Below are positions 1-7,056 of a stretch of 64,000 bases of DNA, piece after piece. The notes beneath the pieces are model-generated. The model was not told where the DNA came from. It did not search any database and saw nothing but the letters and a program-made list of their open reading frames with translations. Origin of the DNA: Dyella caseinilytica (lineage in GTDB: Bacteria > Pseudomonadota > Gammaproteobacteria > Xanthomonadales > Rhodanobacteraceae); assembly GCF_016865235.1 (NCBI RefSeq), contig NZ_CP064030.1, forward strand, positions 3,038,001 through 3,102,000, in the 5' to 3' direction. The position numbers and the translations under genes were made by a program. The stretch's first letter is position 1; every line of letters begins with the position of its first letter.

Positions 1-348
1 CGTGCGGTCGCGCTGATAGTTGGCGATGAGCGCAGCACCAACGGCCGCGCAAATCTTGCCCTTGTGCCGCATCGTCTGCGTTGCGATATCGAACGCGATA
101 TCCGGCCCGATGTCATCCGGTCCCTTGCGTGCATAGGCGAGCGCAGCGGCTACCAGGTGGTCACTTGGGATTGCGCGCATGTGGCCGGTTCCGCTGCCCG
201 TGCCCGGCTCCCTGTACGCCGACTTGCCAGCCAACGCGGCCACGCGCTCGCGGAAACATGGCCGCTCGAATGCGAGCGCCGTCTTACGCCCCAGGCGCGG
301 CATGTCGCTGGCCTGGTCTTGAATCTCATCGTGAAGGGGCTTCGTCAT
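1..348 (-). CDS. Prophage protein of unknown function (partial)
   Basis: An open frame starts at ATG 348 (MTKPLHDEIQDQASDMPRLG) and runs out of the left edge without a stop, giving at least 116 residues. It is not a family I recognise. The protein is soluble-looking, with no membrane segment or obvious motif. The visible C-terminal half reads like a helical domain. It is on the same strand as the VRR-NUC and primase genes and is probably the next gene of the leftward early operon. An operator-like palindrome lies 47 bases upstream of its start, suggesting its own repressor-controlled promoter. Confidence 0.6.
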   Translation of the reverse strand, partial: MTKPLHDEIQDQASDMPRLGRKTALAFERPCFRERVAALAGKSAYREPGTGSGTGHMRAIPSDHLVAAALAYARKGPDDIGPDIAFDIATQTMRHKGKICAAVGAALIANYQRDRT

Positions 349-394
349 GTGGGGTTTTGCCTCGCATGGTGAATTGATAGGAGTGTAGCAGAGT

Positions 395-410
395 CAACGG
401 GATTCCGTTG
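395..410. promoter_or_regulatory. Operator-like palindrome upstream of leftmost gene
   Basis: The site CAACGGGATTCCGTTG is a near-perfect 16-bp dyad lying between the VRR-NUC stop (425) and the start at 348. The same consensus recurs at 5074-5089, 5840-5855 and 5859-5874. On the minus strand its end forms TTGACT, a possible -35 hexamer for the gene at 1-348. It is inferred to be a phage repressor site. Confidence 0.6.
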
Positions 411-424
411 TCACCAGGCGAAAG

Positions 425-931
425 CTATTCCGGCCCATCGCTTGCGAGATAGTCCGAAATGACGGCGATTGCTTCCACGTGCCCTTCGCACATCGCCCAT
501 TCGTAACCGGACGCTGTGAGATGGTCGCGCCATTCGCGCTGTTCCTTCGATAGCCGCCCGCCCTCGGTGCGCTTCATCTCGATGTACAGGCCGTGGAATC
601 CGCCACGCGGCACCGGCAACTCAAGATCCGGCACGCCTGACTTGACACCCATCGCCTTCAACTTCACCGCCGTGGACTTCGCGCGCTGCTCGCCGTTCGG
701 GCAGTGATGCAGCCAACGCAATTCCGGCCACGTCGATTCCTGACCGATCGCCCAGCGCATGACTAGGATCTGTTCCTGATCTTCGCTGTTGACAAACGCG
801 TCATTGGCGGGACGTGTTTTAGCTGAATGAACGCTCACGCGCGAACCCTCACGGCAGGGACCGGGCGCGCTCCCCATCCACGGATCACGCACCGTCACAT
901 CAACCGCCCTCTTTCGCTTTGCTGTACCCAT
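425..931 (-). CDS. VRR-NUC domain nuclease (prophage)
   Basis: A 168-residue protein from ATG 931; a TTG further upstream is a poorer choice. The C-terminal 110 residues match the VRR-NUC fold of the PD-(D/E)XK superfamily: HCPNGEQR, then GVKSGVPDLELPVPRGG, then LYIEMKR with the catalytic Glu-x-Lys, then SKEQREWRDHL and a final GYEWAMCEGHVEAI strand-helix. Stand-alone VRR-NUC proteins are common in phages next to replication genes and are thought to cleave branched or Holliday-like DNA. It lies 257 bases downstream of the primase-helicase gene on the same strand, across an unusual AT-rich spacer, and probably acts in replication or recombination of the phage DNA. Confidence 0.85.
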   Translation of the reverse strand: MGTAKRKRAVDVTVRDPWMGSAPGPCREGSRVSVHSAKTRPANDAFVNSEDQEQILVMRWAIGQESTWPELRWLHHCPNGEQRAKSTAVKLKAMGVKSGVPDLELPVPRGGFHGLYIEMKRTEGGRLSKEQREWRDHLTASGYEWAMCEGHVEAIAVISDYLASDGPE

Positions 932-1035
932 TTCCAATTCCCGTATGTGGATCCAAAGGTGTGCCGCTGTAGACAAGATGCAGACGGCTTTGTCTGCGGC
1001 TTCGGCGGTGAGCGTAAGTAAAGGATTTATATAAT

Positions 1036-1081
1036 AAATAAGAAAAAAATCTCTCCCTTTTATATATATAATTTCTTATTT
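1036..1081. repeat. AT-rich inverted repeat in the primase/VRR-NUC spacer
   Basis: AAATAAGAAA (1036-1045) is perfectly complementary to TTTCTTATTT (1072-1081) around an alternating TA tract. The whole stretch 1021-1090 is strikingly AT-rich and is followed by a C-rich run, in an otherwise GC-rich region. It could be a transcription terminator or processing hairpin on the leftward transcript, or a DNA-unwinding element. No coding function is seen between 932 and 1188. Confidence 0.45.
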
Positions 1082-1159
1082 TCTTACCCCCACCCCCATT
1101 TCTCTTTTCCTCGTCGTGATGGAGATTGCTTTCTCCCTCTACTGGAACGTCTTCGCCTT

Positions 1160-1175
1160 CAACGGAAAATCGTTG
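1160..1175. promoter_or_regulatory. Degenerate operator-like site
   Basis: CAACGGAAAATCGTTG matches the prophage consensus CAACGGAATTCCGTTG at 13 of 16 positions and keeps both outer half-sites. It lies just after the stop of the primase-helicase gene, in the spacer upstream of the VRR-NUC gene. Position and half-sites suggest a weaker binding site of the same repressor, but a single degenerate match could be chance. Confidence 0.35.
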
Positions 1176-1188
1176 TAAATCATTGGCT

Positions 1189-3609
1189 TTAAGGCGTAGA
1201 CACGTCCAAAGGCGCAGACACGTATTTGGCAATCGTCCATGCCTTGCGCTTCTGTCCGGTTCGGCCGGTTGTCTCCACCAGGTCGATATGACCATCTGCA
1301 CGCATCGCCTTGAGCAACCGCTCGCGCGTATTCGGATCGGTCCCGCGCCAGGTGCGCGAACGCTGTGCTATCTCGCGGTCAGTAAGCCCGCGATCGTCCG
1401 TGCCCTCAAACAGCGCCAGGATCGTCTTGTACAGCTCGCCAAATGGCGAGGTAGTCATATGCCGCTGCACGGCGTCAATGGTCTTCTCTGTCGTCCACTG
1501 CACGTATGCGATGGCCCAGCGGATCACGTCGGCGGTGATGACTGGCCGTTCGATGTTGACGGAGCACGCCAGGATGACGCCCAGCCGCATGGCCTTCTCT
1601 TGCGACCGACTAACCATCTCCGCGAGCGCTTCGGATTCCTTCTCAAGCGTGTTTTGATCGTGGATGATCTTCTCTGCGTAGGCGAGCAAAAGCGCCTCGG
1701 CATCGCGGGTGAATTCCACCACCGTTGTAGCTGGCTCCATGGATGCGGTGTCCATCGTCGCTAGGTTGCCGCCTCCGCGCTCGCTGCGAGCCATCTTGCA
1801 CCAGGCCAGTACGCTGGCTGGTATTTCCAGCTTGTCGGCCTTACGCGGCAGTGTGCGCGGTCCCGTGGCCTCCGCGATGATGAGGCGATTAAGAAACCCG
1901 CCTTCGATAGCCGACACGTTGAGCGCGCCATAGAACTGCCCTGGTGTCGCCATGCCAAGCAACGACAGCGCTGGCTTGCGCACAATGCGTTGCTCGCGTG
2001 CATCGCGGTCCTTTTGCTTCAATCCCTCTTCGCTGTACTGCGCCGGGCGGTGCGTGCCGTCCAGCTTGCCCCACAACTCTTTCAGCGTGGTGATGACCAT
2101 GCCCTTTTGCGCATTACCCTTCGCGCCTGCGTACGCCAGCATGTCGCCAAATTCATCCATGATGCTGATGCTGCATGGCGAGCGCATCATCGCGGACATG
2201 ACGGCCGGTTGGCTGGTGAAGTCAGGTGGGCCTATCAAGCTATCCAAGCCCGATGTTTCAAGCGTCCGCTCGATCACAGTACGCGCGTGATTCTTGCCCA
2301 TGCCGGACTTTGCGACGTTGACGAAATACAAGCTGGTGAAGTTGTCGCGTGTGGACACGTAACGACGGCCAAGCACCACGGAGCCAAGCGCGAGCGCCGC
2401 TTGCACGGATAGGATGGGCTGCGGATATGGTGCCGTGCGGTTGGTCATGTCCACCACTTCGCCCAGCACGCCAGGCACGCGCAGCAGTTCGGACGGTACG
2501 CCCATCGCTTCGATACGCTCGACCACGCCGGGCGTGGCCGCATGCCGGTCGGGGACAGGATCCACGTTTGCCGGTGCAGCCTTACGCTTGCGGCTCCCCT
2601 CGAAAAAGGAGTCGGGCATCGGCTCGACCATCTGCACCGCTTCGGGCGGCCACTTCTCGCGCAGCCCCAGCAATTCCGCCGCATCCTTTACCGCTGCAGT
2701 GAAATCGCCGTTGTGCGATAGGATGCAGAACACTCCAAACGCATCGTGTGCGTGGCCGTCGTTGAGCGGGTCTGATGCGTGGTGGCTATAGCAGTGCGTG
2801 CGGTCATCAAACACGCCAACGCCTGCAAGCTTGCTGCTACTGGTAGGCGAGAGCCAGCGCTTACCCTTGCGCACGTATCCGTTATTTTCAAGGATCGCGA
2901 TTACATCGTGCGCCTGGTTGAACTGGCCTATCACGTCATCATGATCGCCACTCGACCGTGTGCGCGGCTTCGGCGCTGCGGCCTTTTCTTCTTTTGGTGC
3001 CCATGGGCACGCGGCCATCAGTTGCGGCTTGATGCTATCCCAGGCTTGCCACATCGCCACGATGGGCGCGGGCAGCTCGGGGATGGACGTATCCCATGGC
3101 GCGTGCCCTTCACGCCAGCGATACGGTTCGTGCGTGTCGGGGTGGATCGATGGCGGCAATACGTCCTGCACCGCACCCGCGCGCAACTCAAATACCGTTA
3201 CCGGCTTTTCACCAGGCGCACGCGGCGGCCACACGATTTTCTTCACGCTGAACTCGCCTGGCGGCAGCTTGAAGACCGCCTTGTCACGGCCAGGCTTGCC
3301 GATGATGCGCGGTGCGCCCGCGAATATCTCGGCAACGTCCAAGCCCAACTCTGCCAGGCACAGTTCAAACGCTGGCAAGTCATCCACGTCGATGGCGCAC
3401 GTACCTGATGCAGCGTGCACCAGGCCAATGCCGTGACGTGCGCGAGCGCCCACGATTGACATTGCCTGCCACGGGGTTTTGATTACGTTTCGCGGTTCAT
3501 TCCATCCGGCATCGGTTGGCCCCTTCGTCCCGGGCGGGATGGAGCACAAGCCCCACCCTAACCCAATGTACTTTTGGGCATGTTCGACAGTGTTATTAGG
3601 TGCGGACAT
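1189..3609 (-). CDS. Prim-Pol primase / DUF3987 helicase-like replication protein
   Basis: An 806-residue fusion. Residues 1-190 form a bifunctional primase-polymerase (Prim-Pol, AEP) domain with the catalytic IDVDD pair (D74, D76) and the PPSIHPDTHEPYRW histidine segment (H156). Residues 230-320 form a linker module (WLSPTSSS, YSHHASDPL, DAFGVFCILSH). Residues from about 370 onward match the DUF3987 ATPase, with a P-loop-like AKSGMGKN (about 436) and a Walker-B-like SISIMDEFGD (about 481). Such proteins prime and unwind DNA at phage or plasmid origins. It follows the small-gene operon starting at 4824 and is the likely initiator of prophage replication. Length and domain order are normal for the type. 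Confidence 0.88.
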   Translation of the reverse strand: MSAPNNTVEHAQKYIGLGWGLCSIPPGTKGPTDAGWNEPRNVIKTPWQAMSIVGARARHGIGLVHAASGTCAIDVDDLPAFELCLAELGLDVAEIFAGAPRIIGKPGRDKAVFKLPPGEFSVKKIVWPPRAPGEKPVTVFELRAGAVQDVLPPSIHPDTHEPYRWREGHAPWDTSIPELPAPIVAMWQAWDSIKPQLMAACPWAPKEEKAAAPKPRTRSSGDHDDVIGQFNQAHDVIAILENNGYVRKGKRWLSPTSSSKLAGVGVFDDRTHCYSHHASDPLNDGHAHDAFGVFCILSHNGDFTAAVKDAAELLGLREKWPPEAVQMVEPMPDSFFEGSRKRKAAPANVDPVPDRHAATPGVVERIEAMGVPSELLRVPGVLGEVVDMTNRTAPYPQPILSVQAALALGSVVLGRRYVSTRDNFTSLYFVNVAKSGMGKNHARTVIERTLETSGLDSLIGPPDFTSQPAVMSAMMRSPCSISIMDEFGDMLAYAGAKGNAQKGMVITTLKELWGKLDGTHRPAQYSEEGLKQKDRDAREQRIVRKPALSLLGMATPGQFYGALNVSAIEGGFLNRLIIAEATGPRTLPRKADKLEIPASVLAWCKMARSERGGGNLATMDTASMEPATTVVEFTRDAEALLLAYAEKIIHDQNTLEKESEALAEMVSRSQEKAMRLGVILACSVNIERPVITADVIRWAIAYVQWTTEKTIDAVQRHMTTSPFGELYKTILALFEGTDDRGLTDREIAQRSRTWRGTDPNTRERLLKAMRADGHIDLVETTGRTGQKRKAWTIAKYVSAPLDVSTP

Positions 3610-3646
3610 GTTCTATCCCGTCTGGACAGCTAAACGTGTAGGCCGC

Positions 3647-3859
3647 TTACGCGGCCTTACTCGCGGTCAACTCTTCCGCGCAACGCGTGCAATGCTTGCC
3701 GCGCACGCCATTGCTAAGCACCGCCGCCGGGTACTCTTCGCACTCTTCGCACATAGGTACAACACTGGACACCTTTGCTATGCGTGCCGCGTGGTTCGCG
3801 AGCGCTGCGCGGATGTGCATTTCTTCAACTACTTGTGCCTGGTCTGCTTCGTCTGCCAT
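3647..3859 (-). CDS. Small C4 zinc-finger protein, DksA/TraR-like
   Basis: A 70-residue protein with CEECEEYPAAVLSNGVRGKH followed by CTRCAEE: two CxxC pairs separated by 15 residues, as in the zinc finger of DksA/TraR and related phage proteins, after a short N-terminal helix (MADEADQAQVVEEMHIRAAL). The coiled-coil tip of true DksA is absent, so it is only the finger plus a helix. It sits 37 bases upstream of the primase gene in the leftward early operon. It may bind RNA polymerase through the secondary channel, but that is inference from the finger alone. Confidence 0.7.
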   Translation of the reverse strand: MADEADQAQVVEEMHIRAALANHAARIAKVSSVVPMCEECEEYPAAVLSNGVRGKHCTRCAEELTASKAA

Positions 3860-3869
3860 GGTCTTATCC

Positions 3870-4142
3870 TCAAGGATGCTTAATTGGGAGTCCGTTGTAT
3901 CGGACAGTTTCGAGCGACAGTCTGCCGTGTGATTGACGGCTTACCGTGTCGTTGATTGCCATCCACTGCGAGCGCGTGACGTAAACAACGGTAGGCAACT
4001 TGCCGGAAGTGAGGGCGCGCATGTGCTTCACCACGTTTTCGTGCTTTGCGAAAATCTCCCTGTGCTCTTTGCTGAGCTGGTAGTCAGAGACGTTCAAGCT
4101 ACGTTGCGCGGCCATTGGCGCTGGCTTGTACTGCGGGTGCAT
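3870..4142 (-). CDS. Prophage protein of unknown function
   Basis: A 90-residue protein starting MHPQYKPAPMAAQRSLNVSD. The start ATG overlaps the upstream stop in the arrangement TAATG, which favours 4142 over a longer reading. The sequence has a basic, helical middle (KEHREIFAKHENVVKHMRAL) and a strand-like segment (LPTVVYVTRSQWMAIND). I do not recognise a family. It belongs to the four-gene leftward operon beginning with the HTH gene at 4824. Confidence 0.65.
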   Translation of the reverse strand: MHPQYKPAPMAAQRSLNVSDYQLSKEHREIFAKHENVVKHMRALTSGKLPTVVYVTRSQWMAINDTVSRQSHGRLSLETVRYNGLPIKHP

Positions 4143-4462
4143 TAAGCAGCCTCCTTCAACGCGGCTTTGCGCGCGTCCAGTTCGGCGCACATGCGCGTCA
4201 TCTCTTCACGCATGCGCGTGTTCCTACCTGCGCGGCGGCGATAGAACGCCGTAACGTTTGGCGTCACTTCCCTTGTGCACGGCGACAGGTCCGCCAGGTC
4301 ACCCAGGTGGATGATGTTGCCCGCATTGCGGCGAATCATCTTCACGAACGCGGAGCGCGAGCCGGTATAGCCTTTGCCCTGCGCTACGCGGTACGCCTGC
4401 GCCATAGAATCGAAGCGAGTGCCCGCGATCATGACGGGGCGGCTTTGGTTGGTTTTCATCAT
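4142..4462 (-). CDS. Prophage protein of unknown function
   Basis: A 106-residue basic protein beginning MMKTNQSRPVMIAGTRFDSM, joined to its neighbours by an ATGA overlap upstream (4459-4462) and a TAATG junction downstream. The segment AYRVAQGKGYTGSRSAFVKM resembles the short DNA-binding or anchor repeats seen in phage proteins that read like degenerate NUMOD motifs (short residue periods with G, S and R), and the C-terminal third is a long amphipathic helix. No catalytic motif is seen. A DNA-binding accessory role is possible but unproven. Confidence 0.65.
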   Translation of the reverse strand: MMKTNQSRPVMIAGTRFDSMAQAYRVAQGKGYTGSRSAFVKMIRRNAGNIIHLGDLADLSPCTREVTPNVTAFYRRRAGRNTRMREEMTRMCAELDARKAALKEAA

Positions 4463-4824
4463 GCAGCTAGGTCCGTGAGGATGGCGGCCAACGCAGCAAT
4501 GCGGTCGGCGGAGGTTGGATGTAATGCGTGGATCATCTCCACGTATTGCTCAAGCAGCCGATTGCCGACAGCGCGACAAAACGGCTTAATGAATTTCTCG
4601 GGGACCGGCCGCTGGCCGCTGCGAATGCGTGAGAGATAGCTCTCACTCTTGCCCATCGCGTGCGCAATACTTGCCAACTTTTGCCCGCTGGCCTTGATAG
4701 CCACGGCCACGGCCTGCGCTTCACTGTCGATCTGACGCACCAGCTTTTCAGGTGCGTTGATCGGCTTGCGCGGCCAAAATGCCTCTAAACCTAGCGCTTG
4801 CTGAGTGTTGCCTGCCGTATCCAT
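4459..4824 (-). CDS. HTH DNA-binding protein, CII/Cro-like
   Basis: A 121-residue protein from ATG 4824 (MDTAGNTQQALGLEAFWPRK); the frame is open further upstream, but that part runs into the control region and is not needed. Residues 45-75 contain a helix-turn-helix (KLASIAHAMGKSESYLSRIR, then SGQRPVPEKF). It is the first gene of the leftward operon, is divergent from the repressor at 5135, and faces the shared operator region. By position it is the counterpart of Cro or CII. The short C-terminal helix could mediate dimer or tetramer formation. Confidence 0.75.
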   Translation of the reverse strand: MDTAGNTQQALGLEAFWPRKPINAPEKLVRQIDSEAQAVAVAIKASGQKLASIAHAMGKSESYLSRIRSGQRPVPEKFIKPFCRAVGNRLLEQYVEMIHALHPTSADRIAALAAILTDLAA

Positions 4825-4850
4825 AAATTGCCTATCCTTGCCTTTGCTTC

Positions 4851-5138
4851 GTGGGTAGATTGAAGGCTCGCAACCAACTGGCCCGAACCGTGAAAACTTC
4901 AAACCAAGCCGAACCGAACCACTCCCGCGACATCGCAGCGCGCATCCTGGCCGAGGCTTTCGGCCTGAACCTGGACGAGGCCCGTCAACTGGTAGCCGTT
5001 GCCGACGCCGAACTCCAAGGCAGGCGGTACATGCCGATGGGGCGTGATTTCTTCCGCATGGCGGCCACTCTATCAACGGAATTCCGTTGTTGTCAACGGC
5101 ACTTCGCATTAAAAATCCGTTTTAATGCGTACCCATGA
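4851..5138 (+). CDS. Possible small protein encoded in the control region
   Basis: An open frame from GTG 4851 (95 residues; another GTG gives about 82) ends in a TGA overlapping the repressor ATG as ATGA (5135-5138), a coupling seen between real genes. The middle (ARILAEAFGLNLDEARQLVA) is a plausible amphipathic helix pair. Against it: no ribosome-binding site is evident, and its last 20 codons run through the operator (5074-5089) and hairpin (5105-5129). It may simply be an open frame in the promoter region. Confidence 0.3.
   Translation: MGRLKARNQLARTVKTSNQAEPNHSRDIAARILAEAFGLNLDEARQLVAVADAELQGRRYMPMGRDFFRMAATLSTEFRCCQRHFALKIRFNAYP
5074..5089. promoter_or_regulatory. Operator palindrome in the divergent control region
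   Basis: CAACGGAATTCCGTTG is a perfect 16-bp palindrome centred on GAATTC, followed 4 bases later by an isolated half-site CAACGG (5094-5099). A possible promoter for the repressor overlaps it (TTGTTG at 5087 and TAAAAA at 5110, 17-base spacing). It is probably the binding site of the repressor and/or the divergent HTH protein. Confidence 0.7.
5105..5129. promoter_or_regulatory. 10-bp inverted repeat just before the repressor start
   Basis: CGCATTAAAA (5105-5114) and TTTTAATGCG (5120-5129) are perfect inverted repeats around ATCCG, ending 5 bases before the repressor ATG. The dyad replaces a normal Shine-Dalgarno region. It could be an autoregulatory operator covering the transcription start, or an RNA hairpin that controls translation. 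Confidence 0.55.
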
Positions 5139-5623
5139 AAACCGTTGGCGACCGCGTGGAATCCCTGCGCCTCATGACTCCCGACCCGATCACGGGCGGC
5201 GTACCGATTAAGTACGCTGACCTTGCGCGGCTGGTCGGCATGCCCGTAAATAGCCTGCAAACGCTGGTGAGCGTGCCCCAGGATTCAAGTAAGTATTTGG
5301 CTCGCCTGGCTAACTACTTCCGCGTCAACGCCCTATGGCTTGAAACTGGAACCGGCCCTAAACACGTCCCTGTCACGAATCTGACGGATACTTGCCGGGG
5401 ATCGTTAAATCCTGCGATCCTCCACGACGCTGAGCTGACAATAGGTGCGGCGGAACACCTGGCACAACGGAAATTCGGGCTCACCGAACGTTGCGAATGG
5501 TTGGCCCGCGTCTATGAGCAGCTTGTGCGCGACGGCGGCAAACTGACTGCGGAGCATCAGGCCGCCATTTTTGAGGACGCGAAACAGGGTAAGCTAAATG
5601 CTGGAAAACAAGGCAAAAACTGA
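5135..5623 (+). CDS. Phage repressor, lambda-repressor-like HTH, no peptidase domain
   Basis: A 162-residue protein. Residues 1-75 form a lambda-repressor-like HTH (VGDRVESLR, IKYADLARLVGMPVNSLQTL, LANYFRVNALWLETGTGP); the closing WLETGTGP is typical of CI-type phage repressors. The C-terminal half is helical and lacks the LexA/S24 Ser-Lys peptidase, so induction by RecA-stimulated self-cleavage is not expected; an antirepressor or another signal may be needed. It is transcribed rightward, and the early operon lies beyond a terminator. No normal ribosome-binding site precedes it; the start is embedded in a 10-bp inverted repeat, consistent with tight autoregulation. Confidence 0.85.
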   Translation: MKTVGDRVESLRLMTPDPITGGVPIKYADLARLVGMPVNSLQTLVSVPQDSSKYLARLANYFRVNALWLETGTGPKHVPVTNLTDTCRGSLNPAILHDAELTIGAAEHLAQRKFGLTERCEWLARVYEQLVRDGGKLTAEHQAAIFEDAKQGKLNAGKQGKN

Positions 5624-5765
5624 GCAAGTAGTACAACTACGCACCTACGTTCCCCCACTTTCCGACGATGAAATCCTGGCTATTCGCCAAATGTTAAACC
5701 GCAACGCGCACGTCATGGGATCGTGCCCGATAGCTACCCGGATACTGGAAGAACGCGGCCTTTAG
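5598..5765 (+). CDS. 55-residue prophage protein of unknown function
   Basis: ATG 5598 opens a frame (MLENKAKTEQVVQLRTYVPP) that overlaps the repressor end by 26 bases and stops at 5765, 30 bases before a strong terminator. The sequence LSDDEILAIRQMLNRNAHVM looks like a folded helical domain, and the placement between repressor and terminator suggests cotranscription. No family recognised. Confidence 0.5.
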   Translation: MLENKAKTEQVVQLRTYVPPLSDDEILAIRQMLNRNAHVMGSCPIATRILEERGL

Positions 5766-5795
5766 CCCGCTTCCGAACTGGGTAGGAAAGCCCGC

Positions 5796-5828
5796 AAAGC
5801 CGCGCCGCAGTTGGGTCGCGGCTTTTTT
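5796..5828 (+). terminator. Terminator after repressor unit
   Basis: AAAGCCGCG (5796-5804) pairs with CGCGGCTTT (5817-5825) over a 12-base loop and is followed by a T run. It closes the repressor transcript before the rightward early promoter. Confidence 0.8.
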
Positions 5829-5839
5829 CTGCCCCAATG

Positions 5840-5881
5840 CAACTGAATACCGTTGACGAAACGGATTTCCGTTGATAAGGT
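5840..5881 (+). promoter_or_regulatory. Rightward early promoter with tandem operators
   Basis: Two operator-like sites, CAACTGAATACCGTTG (5840-5855) and AAACGGATTTCCGTTG (5859-5874), each match the consensus at 14 of 16 positions. TTGACG (5853-5858) and TAAGGT (5876-5881) are spaced by 17 bases, so the second operator exactly fills the spacer and the first covers the -35 element. This is the expected geometry of a repressor-controlled phage PR promoter for the operon starting at 5923. Confidence 0.7.
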
Positions 5882-5922
5882 TCCTCCACGCCGCCCCGAG
5901 TGGGCACAAGCCGGAGAAGCCA

Positions 5923-6114
5923 ATGAATCAGCAACCGAGCGACAAGGTAATTAGCCACGACGGCGACACTTGGCGCGTACTCGCCCAGGGCCGCGTGAAC
6001 GAAGACGGCGACACCTACTGCCACCTTGCCAGCACCACACGCTTCCGCGTGCAGCGTAATGGCCGCGTACCAGTGCAGATGGTCGATTACATCGCTGCAG
6101 AGGTGCTGGCATGA
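5923..6114 (+). CDS. 63-residue early protein of unknown function
   Basis: ATG 5923 follows a ribosome-binding site (GGAG, 8 bases upstream) and starts MNQQPSDKVISHDGDTWRVL. The protein looks like a small beta-barrel (alternating GDTWRVLAQGRVNEDGDTYC and strand segments) of the sort found in small phage DNA- or protein-binding factors. It is the first gene of the rightward early operon, a typical position for host-takeover or anti-defence proteins. It overlaps the next gene by ATGA. Confidence 0.65.
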   Translation: MNQQPSDKVISHDGDTWRVLAQGRVNEDGDTYCHLASTTRFRVQRNGRVPVQMVDYIAAEVLA

Positions 6115-6500
6115 ACGCTCATCGCACCTACACGGCCACGTTTGCAGACGGCACCACGATTCGCCGTGGCACGTTCCACGAATACAAACAGGCATGGCGC
6201 ATCCGCTGGATTAGTGGCGGTGTCGAGCGCGTCAAGACCGGCTTTAGCCGCGATCCGTTCCACGTTCCGCAGTTGCGCATGCCGCATCACGTCGGCACCG
6301 GCATCACTGGTGCTGCACGCAAAAAGAACATGAGGTTAAACCGCGAATGGTTTAAACGCGCAAACGTTCGCCGTGACTACGCGACACCCGAGCTTGTGGT
6401 TACCAATCGCCTCGGCAAGTCGCTTGACGCGCTCATGTCTTCCACGTCGCAGACCGCCGCGATTGCGGCACTCATTCCGATTACGGAGAAAGCCGCATGA
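6111..6500 (+). CDS. Basic early protein of unknown function
   Basis: A 129-residue basic protein (MNAHRTYTATFADGTTIRRG). Residues 1-60 alternate strands rich in Arg and aromatic residues; the rest is a helical stretch with NMRLNREWFKRANVRRDYAT. It overlaps both neighbours by ATGA, so it is part of the coupled train. No family recognised; nucleic-acid binding is suggested only by charge. Confidence 0.6.
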   Translation: MNAHRTYTATFADGTTIRRGTFHEYKQAWRIRWISGGVERVKTGFSRDPFHVPQLRMPHHVGTGITGAARKKNMRLNREWFKRANVRRDYATPELVVTNRLGKSLDALMSSTSQTAAIAALIPITEKAA

Positions 6501-6688
6501 GCGCCCGCAAAGCAATCAAGACCACCGCGCAAGTGCGCCTGCGCAACTACGGCGCACTTGGCGCGCAGAACCAGTCTCGCAGCATCGCATGTGTTCACCC
6601 AGGCAACGCCTGCCGCGTTGGCGCATCCATCACATACCGCGACGGTTCGCGCTCAATCGCGTATCGCCACGTTTACCAGGAGACCTAA
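6497..6688 (+). CDS. 63-residue early protein of unknown function
   Basis: A short, strongly basic protein (MSARKAIKTTAQVRLRNYGA) coupled to the upstream gene by ATGA. It has one strand-turn pattern with two Cys residues (ACVHPGNACRVG). No family recognised. It ends 2 bases before the next start, with that gene's ribosome-binding site inside its 3' end. Confidence 0.5.
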   Translation: MSARKAIKTTAQVRLRNYGALGAQNQSRSIACVHPGNACRVGASITYRDGSRSIAYRHVYQET

Positions 6689-6690
6689 TC

Positions 6691-7056
6691 ATGAGCGCTC
6701 TTGCACAACGCAACTTGGAATCCGCACACCGCGCATCCATGCGCACCGGCACGCGCGGCCTGGAAGTCGCGCCGGTCAAAGTGATTGTAATGCCCGGCTA
6801 CAGCGTGCCGAGCGCGAACGATCGCACCATGATGAAGCGCGCAGAGCCAAAGCGCGCCGAACGCCCTGGCGCATGGTTCGTGGACAGCATCCGAAGCGGA
6901 CGCAGTTACGGCTGTTTCCTTGTATCGCGCCGCAATCCCGCGCTGATGGATAGCGTGGGCGGTTATGAGGACATGCTAGATGCAGACGGTAATGTTGCCG
7001 TATTCACGTCTGCCCGCGAAGCACGCGCCGCAATCGCGCTGGCAGGTGACGCATGA
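6691..7056 (+). CDS. Early protein of unknown function
   Basis: A 121-residue protein starting at ATG 6691 behind a good ribosome-binding site (AGGAG, 7-8 bases upstream); the frame is open further upstream but only antisense to sense coding there. The sequence goes from a basic helical start (SALAQRNLESAHRASMRTG) to a globular domain (GAWFVDSIRSGRSYGCFLVS, then a helix SAREARAAIALAG). No known family. It overlaps the next gene by ATGA. Confidence 0.6.
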   Translation: MSALAQRNLESAHRASMRTGTRGLEVAPVKVIVMPGYSVPSANDRTMMKRAEPKRAERPGAWFVDSIRSGRSYGCFLVSRRNPALMDSVGGYEDMLDADGNVAVFTSAREARAAIALAGDA

